The notes below the pieces were generated by a model. It saw only the letters and a list, made by a program, of their open reading frames with translations. It ran no database searches and was not told the DNA's origin. A stretch of DNA of 22,061 bases, from assembly GCA_019690055.1 (NCBI GenBank), contig JADGGF010000011.1:1-22061 (forward strand), given 5' to 3'. The position numbers were made by a program, and so were the translations under genes. Shown here in pieces: positions 6,773-13,086 of this stretch. Every line of letters begins with the position of its first letter. Positions within the stretch are counted from its first letter, which is position 1. This DNA is from Micromonosporaceae bacterium. Its GTDB lineage: Bacteria > Actinomycetota > Actinomycetes > Mycobacteriales > Micromonosporaceae.

Positions 6773-7872
6773 GCCGGATGAGCTGGTCTCCGCCTTTGCC
6801 GAACTGGAGACTTTCGTGCGCGAAACGACCAGGCTGCCCGGGTTGGCGGCGGCCGAGTCGGAGGCCAACCGGCGTCGCCGCGGGCGCCTGGCGGCCTGGT
6901 CGGCGGCGGCCGCTGCCGCGGTGCTGGCCGGCGGGGCTACGGTCGTGGCTGGCTGGCTTCCCCGCGGTGGCGTCACCGGCCTGGAGCCGTCACCGTCGCC
7001 GTCCGTCACCACGACGGAGCCGCCGCCGTCCGTCACCACCCCGGTCCCCGCGACCGTCCTGGCCGACATGACACCGCCGGACCCGGATCCGTAACGCCAC
7101 CATCGATGTCCCGGCTTTCGACCTCGCCGGGTGCCCGAGCGGTCGCCTTCCGTTCGTTGATGCGTCCTTCGTCTCGTCCGACGGTGGCGTGCTGATGGAG
7201 TACGCGGCCGTGGGCGACATCGACGGGGATGGCCGCGATGATGTCCTTGTCGCGCTGAGGTGCGGCCCCGCCACTGGCGAGCACGGCATCTTCGGGACTC
7301 AGGTGGTCGCCTACTCCGGCGCGGCGCTGACCCTGCTCGGCTCGGTCCCGACCGGGGGTCTGACCACTGTGCACAGTCTCTGGGTGCGCTCCGATGGTGA
7401 CGTTGAGCTGGGCATGGTGCAGACCGATCCCGTCCAGAGCATCGTGTTCAGTCACTACCGGTGGACCGGCTCAGGGTTCGACCTGGTCGACCGCGCCGAT
7501 GTCCGCGCCGGCTCGCTGCCTGCCGTGGCGGTGACCGCTGAGCCCACGGCCGTCCAACTCGTTCCGGGCGGGCCTGCGACGACGGTCGTGGTGACCGTCC
7601 ACAACGATGGTCCGGCCTCCGACCGTCCGTTCCAGCTCACCATCGTCGCCCCCGAGCCGGTCACCGTCGAGGTCGAGGGATTGGCGAGTGCCGCGGGCCG
7701 GAGCCGGCACGATCTGGTGATCGCTGCGCCGGAGGCGGGCCGGGCCGTCACCGTCGCCCTACAGGTCGCTGCACCCGCGGGCGCCACACTACCCGCGGGT
7801 TCCAACGTCGTGGCGTCCACCTACTCGACGGACCTGAAACAGAGCAGCGGCTGGGCGGCTCTGTATGTCTGA
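6765..7872 (+). pseudogene. Frameshifted membrane-anchored sigma-partner protein, left copy
   Basis: This is the twin of the intact gene at 8604-9743. The first 109 codons (from ATG 6765, with GGAGG just upstream) encode MREPDELVSAFAELETFVRE, a TM helix (AAAAAAVLAGGATVVAGWLP) and a Thr/Pro linker, then stop at TAA 7092-7094. The rest of the protein continues in another frame from about 7087 (RNATIDVPAFDLAGCPSGR) to TGA 7872. A shift of one base near 7075-7090 (22 nt here against 21 in the twin) explains the break. The second part still shows GDIDGDGRDDVLVAL and the NDGP-containing C-terminal domain. Remaining similarity is high, so the lesion looks recent. A sequencing error is an alternative for this lesion alone, but not for the whole set seen in this copy. 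Confidence 0.8.
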
Positions 7873-7876
7873 CCGG

Positions 7877-7966
7877 TCACTGGTTGTCGTGGGCAGTCTG
7901 TCGCGCGGCGCCCGGCGGCTGGAGAGCCCAGCGTACGGTCGCGGCGATTCTGTCCGATGTGGATGG
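7877..7966 (-). pseudogene. Remnant 1 of the DNA methyltransferase 3' end
   Basis: On the minus strand this reads PSTSDRIAATVRWALQPPGAARQTAHDNQ-stop when taken in short pieces. It matches the end of the complete methyltransferase at 10897: PSTLDRIAATVRAAHQQITA, then ending DAYDRH-stop. The DNA core GTACGGTCGCGGCGAT is identical in both. The remnant begins 4 nt after the stop of the left sigma-partner pseudogene. Nothing further upstream of the methyltransferase is recognisable here. Confidence 0.75.
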
Positions 7967-8059
7967 GTGAGCGGGCCGCGGGTGAGGTGCCGGGGCCGGC
8001 GAATCGCTGCGTAACCTGGCCCTCGTTCCGGGCGTGTCGTCAATGACCGTCATGCGATC

Positions 8060-8066
8060 AGGAGAG
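8060..8066 (+). promoter_or_regulatory. RBS of the intact sigma factor
   Basis: AGGAGAG lies 8 nt before ATG 8075, in the right place and of good strength. The broken left copy has no equivalent. Confidence 0.75.
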
Positions 8067-8074
8067 ACGCCACG

Positions 8075-8611
8075 ATGAGCCCACCGCCGGACGGCACCGG
8101 GGGGCGCCGTTCCCACACCGCCGGGGGCGCTGACCTGAACGAGCTGTACGAGGCGCACAGCACCCGCTTCGTGGCCCAGCTCTACGCTTACACGAGAGAC
8201 CTGGCCCTCGCCGAGGATCTCGTGCAGGAGGCGTTCGTCCGGCTCGTGTCCCGATGGTCTCGGATCTCGAAATATGACGATCCGGTGGCCTGGGTGCGGC
8301 GGGTGGCGTGGAACCTCGCCACGTCCGATTGGCGGCGGAACCGTCGAGCCCAGCGCCTCTCCGTACGCCTGCGGGAAGAACCCGTTCCGGAACCCTCACC
8401 GGACCGGGTGGTGCTGGTCCGGGCGTTGGCGACCCTCCCGCCGGTCCAGCGACGGGTGGTGGTCATGTTCTACCTGGCCGACATGTCGCTCGCGGATATC
8501 GCTGAGCTTGAACAAGTGTCGGAGAACACCATCAAGCAGCGACTGCACCGGGGTCGCACCGCCCTCGCCGCCGCCCTCAAGGAACCGAGATCGGAGGTCG
8601 GCCATGCGTGA
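8075..8611 (+). CDS. ECF (SigE-family-like) RNA polymerase sigma factor, intact copy
   Basis: This 178-aa sigma factor has region 2 at about residues 20-88 (NELYEAHSTRFVAQLYAYT, LAEDLVQEAFVRLVSRW, AWVRRVAWNLATSDWRR) and region 4 at about 111-165 (ATLPPVQRRVVVMFYLADMS, then ISNTIKQRLH-type helix-turn-helix SENTIKQRLHRGRTALAAAL). The N-terminal ~18 residues are Gly/Pro-rich. It starts at ATG with AGGAGAG upstream. The stop overlaps the next gene's ATG by 8 nt, so the two are translationally coupled, a usual sign that the second gene regulates the first. The regulon is unknown. No obvious ECF-type autoregulated promoter could be assigned; GTAACCTGG at about 8010-8018 is a possible -35. A decayed paralogue lies 1.8 kb upstream. 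Confidence 0.9.
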   Translation: MSPPPDGTGGRRSHTAGGADLNELYEAHSTRFVAQLYAYTRDLALAEDLVQEAFVRLVSRWSRISKYDDPVAWVRRVAWNLATSDWRRNRRAQRLSVRLREEPVPEPSPDRVVLVRALATLPPVQRRVVVMFYLADMSLADIAELEQVSENTIKQRLHRGRTALAAALKEPRSEVGHA

Positions 8612-9743
8612 ATTCGATGAGCTGGCCTCCGCGTTTACGGAGTTGGAGGCTTTCGTGCGCGATACGAGTAGGCTGCCCGGGCTGGCGGCCGCGCAGGCGG
8701 AGGCGGATCGGCGCCGCCGCGGGTGCCTGGCTGTCTGGTCGGCGGCGGCCGCCGTTGTCCTGGTGCTCGCCGGCGCGGCGACGGTCGTCGCTGGCTGGCT
8801 CCCCCGAAGCGGCCTTCCCGGCCAGGAGCCGACGCCGTCCACGTCGGTCACGACGGGGCCGACGCCGTCCACGTCCGTCACCACCGGCCCCATACCTACG
8901 ACCGCGCTGGCCGACCTGACGCCGTCGGCGCAACTCCGTAACGCCGCCTTCGATGTCCCGGCGTTTGATCTCGCTGGATGCCCGAGCGGTCGCGTCCAGT
9001 TCCAGGACGGGGTCTTCGGCTCGGTGGACTCGGGCGGCCAGCTCGTGATGGACGTGGCCGCCTTCGGTGACGTCGACGGGGACGGTAACGCGGATGTCGT
9101 CGTCGCATTGACCTGCACCGCGCTCGTCGGGAACCACGGTGAAAAATCGACGCAGGTGCTCGCCTACTCCGGCCCGGCGCGGAGCGTGCTCGGGCCGATC
9201 ACCGGCGGGCAGGGCACCATGGTGACCACCCTGCAGGTGCACCGGGATGGTGAGGTCGACGTGGGCTTGGCGCTGGTCAGCTCGCCGCGGATCCAGATCC
9301 TGTCGATCGCGTTTGATCGCTACCGGTGGAGTGGCTCAGGGTTCGAACGGGTCGACCACGTCGACGTGGGCAACGAGGGGCTGCCTGGGGTAACGGTCAC
9401 GACATCGGCTCCGGGCCTCGGGCTCACCCCCGGTGGTCCGGCGCAGACGGTCGAGGTCACGGTTCGCAACGACGGTCCCAGTTCGTCACGGCTCATGCGT
9501 CTCGACGTGGCGACGTCCGCCCCGATCTCCATCCAGGTCGAGGGGTTGGCCACCTCGGTGGACGGGCCACGGCACAGCCTGCTGATCGCGACGCCGGACG
9601 CGGGCCAGACCGTGACGATCGCCCTGCGGGTCGCGCTGCCGGCCGGAGCCACGCTGCCCGCCGGGTCATCAATCCTGGCGACTGCGTGGGGCGCGTACCT
9701 GGTCGAGGAGAGTTCAGCGAGCATCAGCCTGATCCCGGCCTGA
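8604..9743 (+). CDS. Single-pass membrane protein, putative partner/anti-sigma of the ECF sigma factor, with FG-GAP-like Asp-rich loop
   Basis: This 379-aa protein starts at ATG 8604 with GGAGG at 8593-8597 and overlaps the sigma gene by 8 nt. Residues ~1-40 are a charged cytoplasmic segment (MREFDELASAFTELEAFVRD), 42-64 a TM helix, and ~72-100 a Thr/Pro/Ser linker with two PTPSTSVTTG repeats. The extracytoplasmic part has an Asp-rich FG-GAP/VCBS-like loop (GDVDGDGNAD; Asp156, 158, 160, 164), a likely Ca-binding loop. Cys126 and Cys171 are kept in the broken twin and may form a disulfide. A C-terminal beta-rich domain (VTVRNDGPSSSRLMRLDV onward) resembles CARDB-type adhesion domains. There is no zinc anti-sigma HxxxCxxC motif. 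Position and coupling suggest it holds or senses for the sigma factor; this is inference. Confidence 0.8.
   Translation: MREFDELASAFTELEAFVRDTSRLPGLAAAQAEADRRRRGCLAVWSAAAAVVLVLAGAATVVAGWLPRSGLPGQEPTPSTSVTTGPTPSTSVTTGPIPTTALADLTPSAQLRNAAFDVPAFDLAGCPSGRVQFQDGVFGSVDSGGQLVMDVAAFGDVDGDGNADVVVALTCTALVGNHGEKSTQVLAYSGPARSVLGPITGGQGTMVTTLQVHRDGEVDVGLALVSSPRIQILSIAFDRYRWSGSGFERVDHVDVGNEGLPGVTVTTSAPGLGLTPGGPAQTVEVTVRNDGPSSSRLMRLDVATSAPISIQVEGLATSVDGPRHSLLIATPDAGQTVTIALRVALPAGATLPAGSSILATAWGAYLVEESSASISLIPA
8829..8888 (+). repeat. Two tandem 30-bp repeats in the linker of the sigma-partner protein
   Basis: The units at 8829-8858 and 8859-8888 share CCGACGCCGTCCACGTC and encode PTPSTSVTTG twice. The left, broken copy of the gene has a shorter linker without the perfect repeat, so the expansion happened after the module duplicated. 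Confidence 0.75.
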
Positions 9744-9749
9744 TAGTAC

Positions 9750-9863
9750 GGACTGTCGTTGGGCGCACGCAGGGTGGCCGGCTGGTCGCCCTGCGTGCGT
9801 ATTGCGCCGAGCGGGTCCAGTGTGGACGGATCGGGCCTGGGGCGACCAGGCCAGCCGGCGGGA
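9750..9863 (-). pseudogene. Remnant 2 of the DNA methyltransferase 3' end
   Basis: The plus-strand core GGTCCAGTGTGGACGG (9817-9832) is identical to 10979-10994 in the intact methyltransferase, and the flanks align (GGGGCGACCAGGCCAGC against GGGGACGACCAGGCCCAGC). On the minus strand it reads DPSTLDPLGAIRTQGDQPAT in one frame, and AGLVAP, matching LGLVVP, in another, so it carries a frameshift. It begins within about 10 nt of the stop of the intact sigma-partner gene, the same junction as remnant 1. Confidence 0.7.
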
Positions 9864-9912
9864 CCGGCCCGGTTTCGCGATCTGGACGTGCCGGCGACGC
9901 GGGACGGCCGCG

Positions 9913-9943
9913 TTGACACGCCTCGCTCCTGTCTGTATATATT
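9913..9943 (+). promoter_or_regulatory. Near-consensus housekeeping promoter
   Basis: The -35 box TTGACA (9913-9918, perfect) is followed by 17 nt and TATATA (9936-9941), or by 19 nt and TATATT (9938-9943). This is an AT-rich patch in very GC-rich DNA. Transcription would start near 9950, just before a GTG at 9953, and run into the degenerate repeat gene. Confidence 0.65.
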
Positions 9944-9952
9944 CTTGCTTTT

Positions 9953-10774
9953 GTGTCGACGAATTCTCGCGCCACTCGTCGCCGTCATTGGGGCGGTGCC
10001 TTCGTGCACCTGCCGGCTGGTCACGCCCACGGTCGAGCTGTCGCGCGATGCGCCGTCTCACCACCGTACGTGCCGAGAGCACACCATCGACGATGAGTGG
10101 CGCGGGCACATCCTCACCGTGTGGCTGGTCCCCAGCGGCGCGGGCTGCACGTTCGACATGCCCAGGGCGTGGTACACGACCGACACGGGAGACCGGTACA
10201 AGTACGTGCTCCGGAACCGGTCGGACAAGACGTGTACCACCCGGGTGAAGATCGTAGCGACGCCGCCCCTCTTCGAGGCCGGGGTCACGGAGACCCTCCA
10301 GCCCGGCCAGACGTCGCGCCCGTTCGTTCTGCACGACTCCCGGGACCACCTGGAGTGGCTGGCTGGCATCCGCACGACGACGGTTGGTTGCACGCTGGAA
10401 CTCGCCCGGGTGTGGTACGAGCGGAAGCCCGGTCAGTCGCGCTCGTTCTCCTTCACCATCCGCAACCGCGGCAGCGTCGCCTGTTCCGGTCGGGTCCCCG
10501 TCGCGCATATCGAGAACACGACTCTGATCGCTACCAAGAAGCCGGCGGCGATCCAATCGACCACTACACGCAATATCCTGGTGCTCCTGAGCAGGCCGTG
10601 GTTCTGGGCTACAGCCCGAAGGGCGGGCACACCTGCTGGGTCGGTACCCATCCCGAGGAAGCTGGTCCCTACGTGCAGCGGCCGTTCTCGCATTCGATCG
10701 AGTGGACCAGTTGGGCGGTGGCGCCGAGTTCCCCGCAATGTGAAATCTCGACGTACCAGGCCGTGCTGGCCTGA
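9953..10774 (+). pseudogene. Frameshifted gene for a secreted protein with a Cys-containing internal repeat
   Basis: I do not recognise the family. A repeat is visible: EWRGHILTVW...GAGCTFDMPRAWY, then LEWLAGI...TVGCTLELARVWYE, and finally IEWTSWAVAPSSPQCEISTY. The first two are followed by RYKYVLRNRSDKTC and SFSFTIRNRGSVAC, so each unit of ~85 residues holds a conserved Cys pair. The first two units are in one frame (to about 10540). The third is in another (AVVLGYSPKGGHTCWVGTHP onward to TGA 10774), so a frameshift lies near 10540-10590. The N-terminus is also unsettled: a hydrophobic, signal-like stretch (RRILAPLVAVIGAVPS) is in a different frame from the GTG at 9953 (MSTNSRATRRR). It is probably a decaying secreted-protein gene behind a strong promoter. 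Confidence 0.55.
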
Positions 10775-10896
10775 CCGGCGACCGATCCCGGTCGTGATGG
10801 ATCGGGCCGGGTTGCGCAGCGATGAGGTGGCCGTGGGCCGGTGGCGCACAGCCACCCTCGCGTGCGCCCGCGGTGGGCGGGGGTGGATCACGGCCG

Positions 10897-12954
10897 TCAG
10901 TGACGGTCGTACGCGTCCCGCAGCGTGGCGCGGGCAGCGGTGATCTGCTGGTGGGCCGCACGTACGGTCGCGGCGATCCGGTCCAGTGTGGACGGTTCGA
11001 GCTTGGGGACGACCAGGCCCAGCACGTCGTCCGGACTGATCCGGCGGCGCGAGCTGGAGGTGCCGGTGCCGAGCGGCCGTAACTGGGCCCGCACCGCGGG
11101 GGAGTAGAGCAGCGCCAGCACCGCGTATGGGTCCACTGTGGACCGGAACACGCCGAACTCGGCCGAGACCTGGACCGGCTCGCCGGGCGGCATGACCGCG
11201 GCCCGCAGCTGGGCGGGGTTGAGCAGGCTCACGATGAGCTCGCCCGGCTCGGCCAGCACTCCGGCCGTGACGGGTGTGTAGCGGCGGGCTGCGTGCCAGT
11301 CGACCGTGCCGAGGTCATCGATGTGCAGGACCGAGACGAACGGGCTCGTGACGCTCCGGCACCGCCGGGGCGTGACGGCGGTCAGGTACTCGGCCAGCCG
11401 CACCCCGCCGGCGTCGATGAGCGACCGTCGGGCAGCCACGGCGGCCGGGTCGAGGCGGGCCGGGTCCAGGGTCCGCAGCTCGTCCCGGTCGACGACCGCC
11501 ACGAGCGGCGACTCGCTCACCACCGCCGGGGCGCCGCCGGCGGCGGTGTCCAGCGACGAGTGCACGAGCCTCGCCACGGCGGGCAGCTCGTCGCCGGCCG
11601 GGTCCGGCGCCGGTTTTCCGGCCCGGGTCACGTACCCCACGTGCCCCACCCGCGCCAGCACCACTCTCTTCGTGTCAGGAAGGCGTCCTTGTTGGGCACC
11701 AGACGTCAACAGGGCGTCCTTCCTGACCACACCGGTCCTGACCACACCGGTCCTGACCACACCGGTGCGGCGCAGGAACACCGCGCTGGTGCGGGCCACG
11801 GTGCCGGACAGGGCGAAGGTGACCGGCGGGAGCGAAACCACGGCGAGCGGTTCGACGCCGCTGGAGGGGTCGGCGAGCAGGGACTGGACCGGCGCCGACC
11901 GCAGCACGCCGTCCGGGAGCACGATGCCGAGCACGCCGCCGGGGGCGAGCAGGGTCAGGGCCCGAGCCAGGCCGGCGAGACTCGGGTCGATGCGGGTGCG
12001 GTTCTCGATCGCCGGCGCCACCGCCGCCGTCCGGGCGATGCCCTCGGCCGAGTCGTACTGGCCCTCGCCGAACGGCGGGTTGGTGAGGATCAGGGGCACC
12101 CGGCCGACCAGCGAGTCCACAGTGGAGTCAGTCACCGAGTCGCGGACCGTCCACACGAGAGGGTGCCGAACGCCGTACAGGAGCAGGTTGACCCTTGCCT
12201 TGGCGACCGCCGAGGCGGAGACGTCGGCCCCGAAGGGCCCGGCGATCCGCAGCGGATGGTCCGGGGGCAGGGCGGCGAGCAGGGCTACGAGGAACCGGCC
12301 CGTGCCGCAGTAGGGGTCGCCGAAGCCCGGCGCCGGGATCGACCCGTCCGAGCCGGCCCCGGCCCCGGCGGGCAGGTCCGCGGTCACCAGCGGCACGGCG
12401 AGGTCGGCCATCATCCGGGCCACCCCGCTCGGGGTGAGGTAGCTGCCGAGCCCGCCGGCGTGGTCGTACCGGCCGGCCAGCAGGGCGTCGAAGGCGGTGC
12501 CGAGCGCGTCGATGCCCCGCCCGGCCCCGGTCGCGTCCAGCGCCGACGCCTGCGTCACGATGGCGGCGGCGATCTGGTCGGCCGCGGCCAGCACGTCCGG
12601 CTGGGTGAGCCGGAACGGTTCGTCCAGCGGCCACACCGGGTGGGCGTGGCCGGCGGGGTCGCGGGCCATCAGCGACGGGTCACGCAGGGCGGCGGCGAAC
12701 GCGGCGCGGTGGTCGGTGACGACCGCCCCGGTCCGCTCCGCCCACAGCCGGACCAGCAGCAGCTTGGCCAGTTCGTCGACGGCCGCGTTGCTCGAGGCGA
12801 GCCCACCCCGGCGGTAGAGGAGCTGGTGCAGCTCGTCGAACCGACGGTGCAGCTCGATCTCGGCGGCCCCCCACGATCCGGCCACGCCGAGCAGGGGACG
12901 GTCGGACGCCGCCACCGGCGGGGACGCGGAGGGCCACTCGGGGCGGGCCGGCAT
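10897..12954 (-). CDS. N6-adenine DNA methyltransferase (HsdM-like) fused to an HsdS-like C-terminal segment
   Basis: This 685-aa protein has the HsdM order: an alpha-helical N-terminus, GGLGSYLTPSGVARMMADL (residues ~167-185), the SAM-binding motif I DPYCGTGR (213-220), catalytic motif IV NPPF (292-295), and LLAPGGVLGIVLPDGVL (335-350). The last ~140 residues (HIDDLGTVDWHAARRYTPV, then ISPDDVLGLVVPKLEPSTLD and a basic helix) resemble one target-recognition half of an HsdS specificity subunit. Modification and recognition may therefore be in one chain. No restriction or HsdR gene is in the window, so it looks like an orphan. Residues ~396-429 are an insertion made of VRTGV repeats plus palindrome-encoded residues. 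Start ATG at 12954 has no SD but a -10 (TAAGGT) 7 nt upstream. Two remnants of its 3' end lie to the left. Confidence 0.85.
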   Translation of the reverse strand: MPARPEWPSASPPVAASDRPLLGVAGSWGAAEIELHRRFDELHQLLYRRGGLASSNAAVDELAKLLLVRLWAERTGAVVTDHRAAFAAALRDPSLMARDPAGHAHPVWPLDEPFRLTQPDVLAAADQIAAAIVTQASALDATGAGRGIDALGTAFDALLAGRYDHAGGLGSYLTPSGVARMMADLAVPLVTADLPAGAGAGSDGSIPAPGFGDPYCGTGRFLVALLAALPPDHPLRIAGPFGADVSASAVAKARVNLLLYGVRHPLVWTVRDSVTDSTVDSLVGRVPLILTNPPFGEGQYDSAEGIARTAAVAPAIENRTRIDPSLAGLARALTLLAPGGVLGIVLPDGVLRSAPVQSLLADPSSGVEPLAVVSLPPVTFALSGTVARTSAVFLRRTGVVRTGVVRTGVVRKDALLTSGAQQGRLPDTKRVVLARVGHVGYVTRAGKPAPDPAGDELPAVARLVHSSLDTAAGGAPAVVSESPLVAVVDRDELRTLDPARLDPAAVAARRSLIDAGGVRLAEYLTAVTPRRCRSVTSPFVSVLHIDDLGTVDWHAARRYTPVTAGVLAEPGELIVSLLNPAQLRAAVMPPGEPVQVSAEFGVFRSTVDPYAVLALLYSPAVRAQLRPLGTGTSSSRRRISPDDVLGLVVPKLEPSTLDRIAATVRAAHQQITAARATLRDAYDRH
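11674..11727. repeat. Palindromic (REP-like) element inside the methyltransferase gene
   Basis: GTCAGGAAGG (11674-11683) pairs perfectly with CCTTCCTGAC (11718-11727). Inside, TTGTTG (11689-11694) pairs with CAACAG (11707-11712) with one G-T pair, and a 12-nt loop closes it. From memory, intergenic hairpins with GGAAGG...CCTTCC ends are abundant in micromonosporas. Here the element lies in frame within a coding region and encodes about residues KDALLTSGAQQGRLPDTK. Confidence 0.65.
11721..11765. repeat. Three tandem 15-bp repeats inside the methyltransferase gene
   Basis: TCCTGACCACACCGG occurs three times without a mismatch (11721, 11736, 11751) and encodes VRTGV units on the minus strand. 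The first unit overlaps the right arm of the palindrome, so the repeat may have grown from the element's edge. Identical copies suggest recent or still-changing copy number. 15 bp keeps the frame. Confidence 0.9.
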
Positions 12955-12961
12955 GAGTGTG

Positions 12962-12967
12962 ACCTTA
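12962..12967 (-). promoter_or_regulatory. -10 element for a leaderless mRNA of the methyltransferase
   Basis: On the minus strand TAAGGT (TANNNT) is followed by 7 nt and then ATG 12954. Transcription is expected to start at or one base before the start codon. There is no Shine-Dalgarno sequence. The element lies in the divergent gap to the MMPL gene. Confidence 0.55.
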
Positions 12968-13068
12968 GCGATGCCGACCCGGGGCGAACGCACCGCGACG
13001 GCGGCTGATGCGATCGTGTACCGCGGATCGATCGCGTCCTGCGCATGTCGCACAGCGAATGTCGAACA

Positions 13069-13082
13069 GCGAGGGGAAGGGG
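13069..13082 (+). promoter_or_regulatory. RBS deciding the GTG start of the MMPL gene
   Basis: GAGGGGAAGGGG lies just before GTG 13087. An in-frame ATG at 13045 would add 14 residues that read through this RBS, so the GTG is preferred. Confidence 0.7.
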
Positions 13083-13086
13083 ACCC

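Noticed and set aside
7075..7095. Programmed ribosomal frameshift in the left sigma-partner gene
   Set aside because: No slippery heptamer or downstream structure is evident, the intact twin needs no shift, and the neighbouring sigma gene carries independent lesions.
6276..10896. An insertion sequence or transposon carrying the duplicated region
   Set aside because: No transposase, terminal inverted repeats or target-site duplications were seen. The repeats are explained by tandem duplication.
11721..11765. A CRISPR-like array
   Set aside because: The 15-bp units are directly adjacent with no spacers and lie in frame within a gene.
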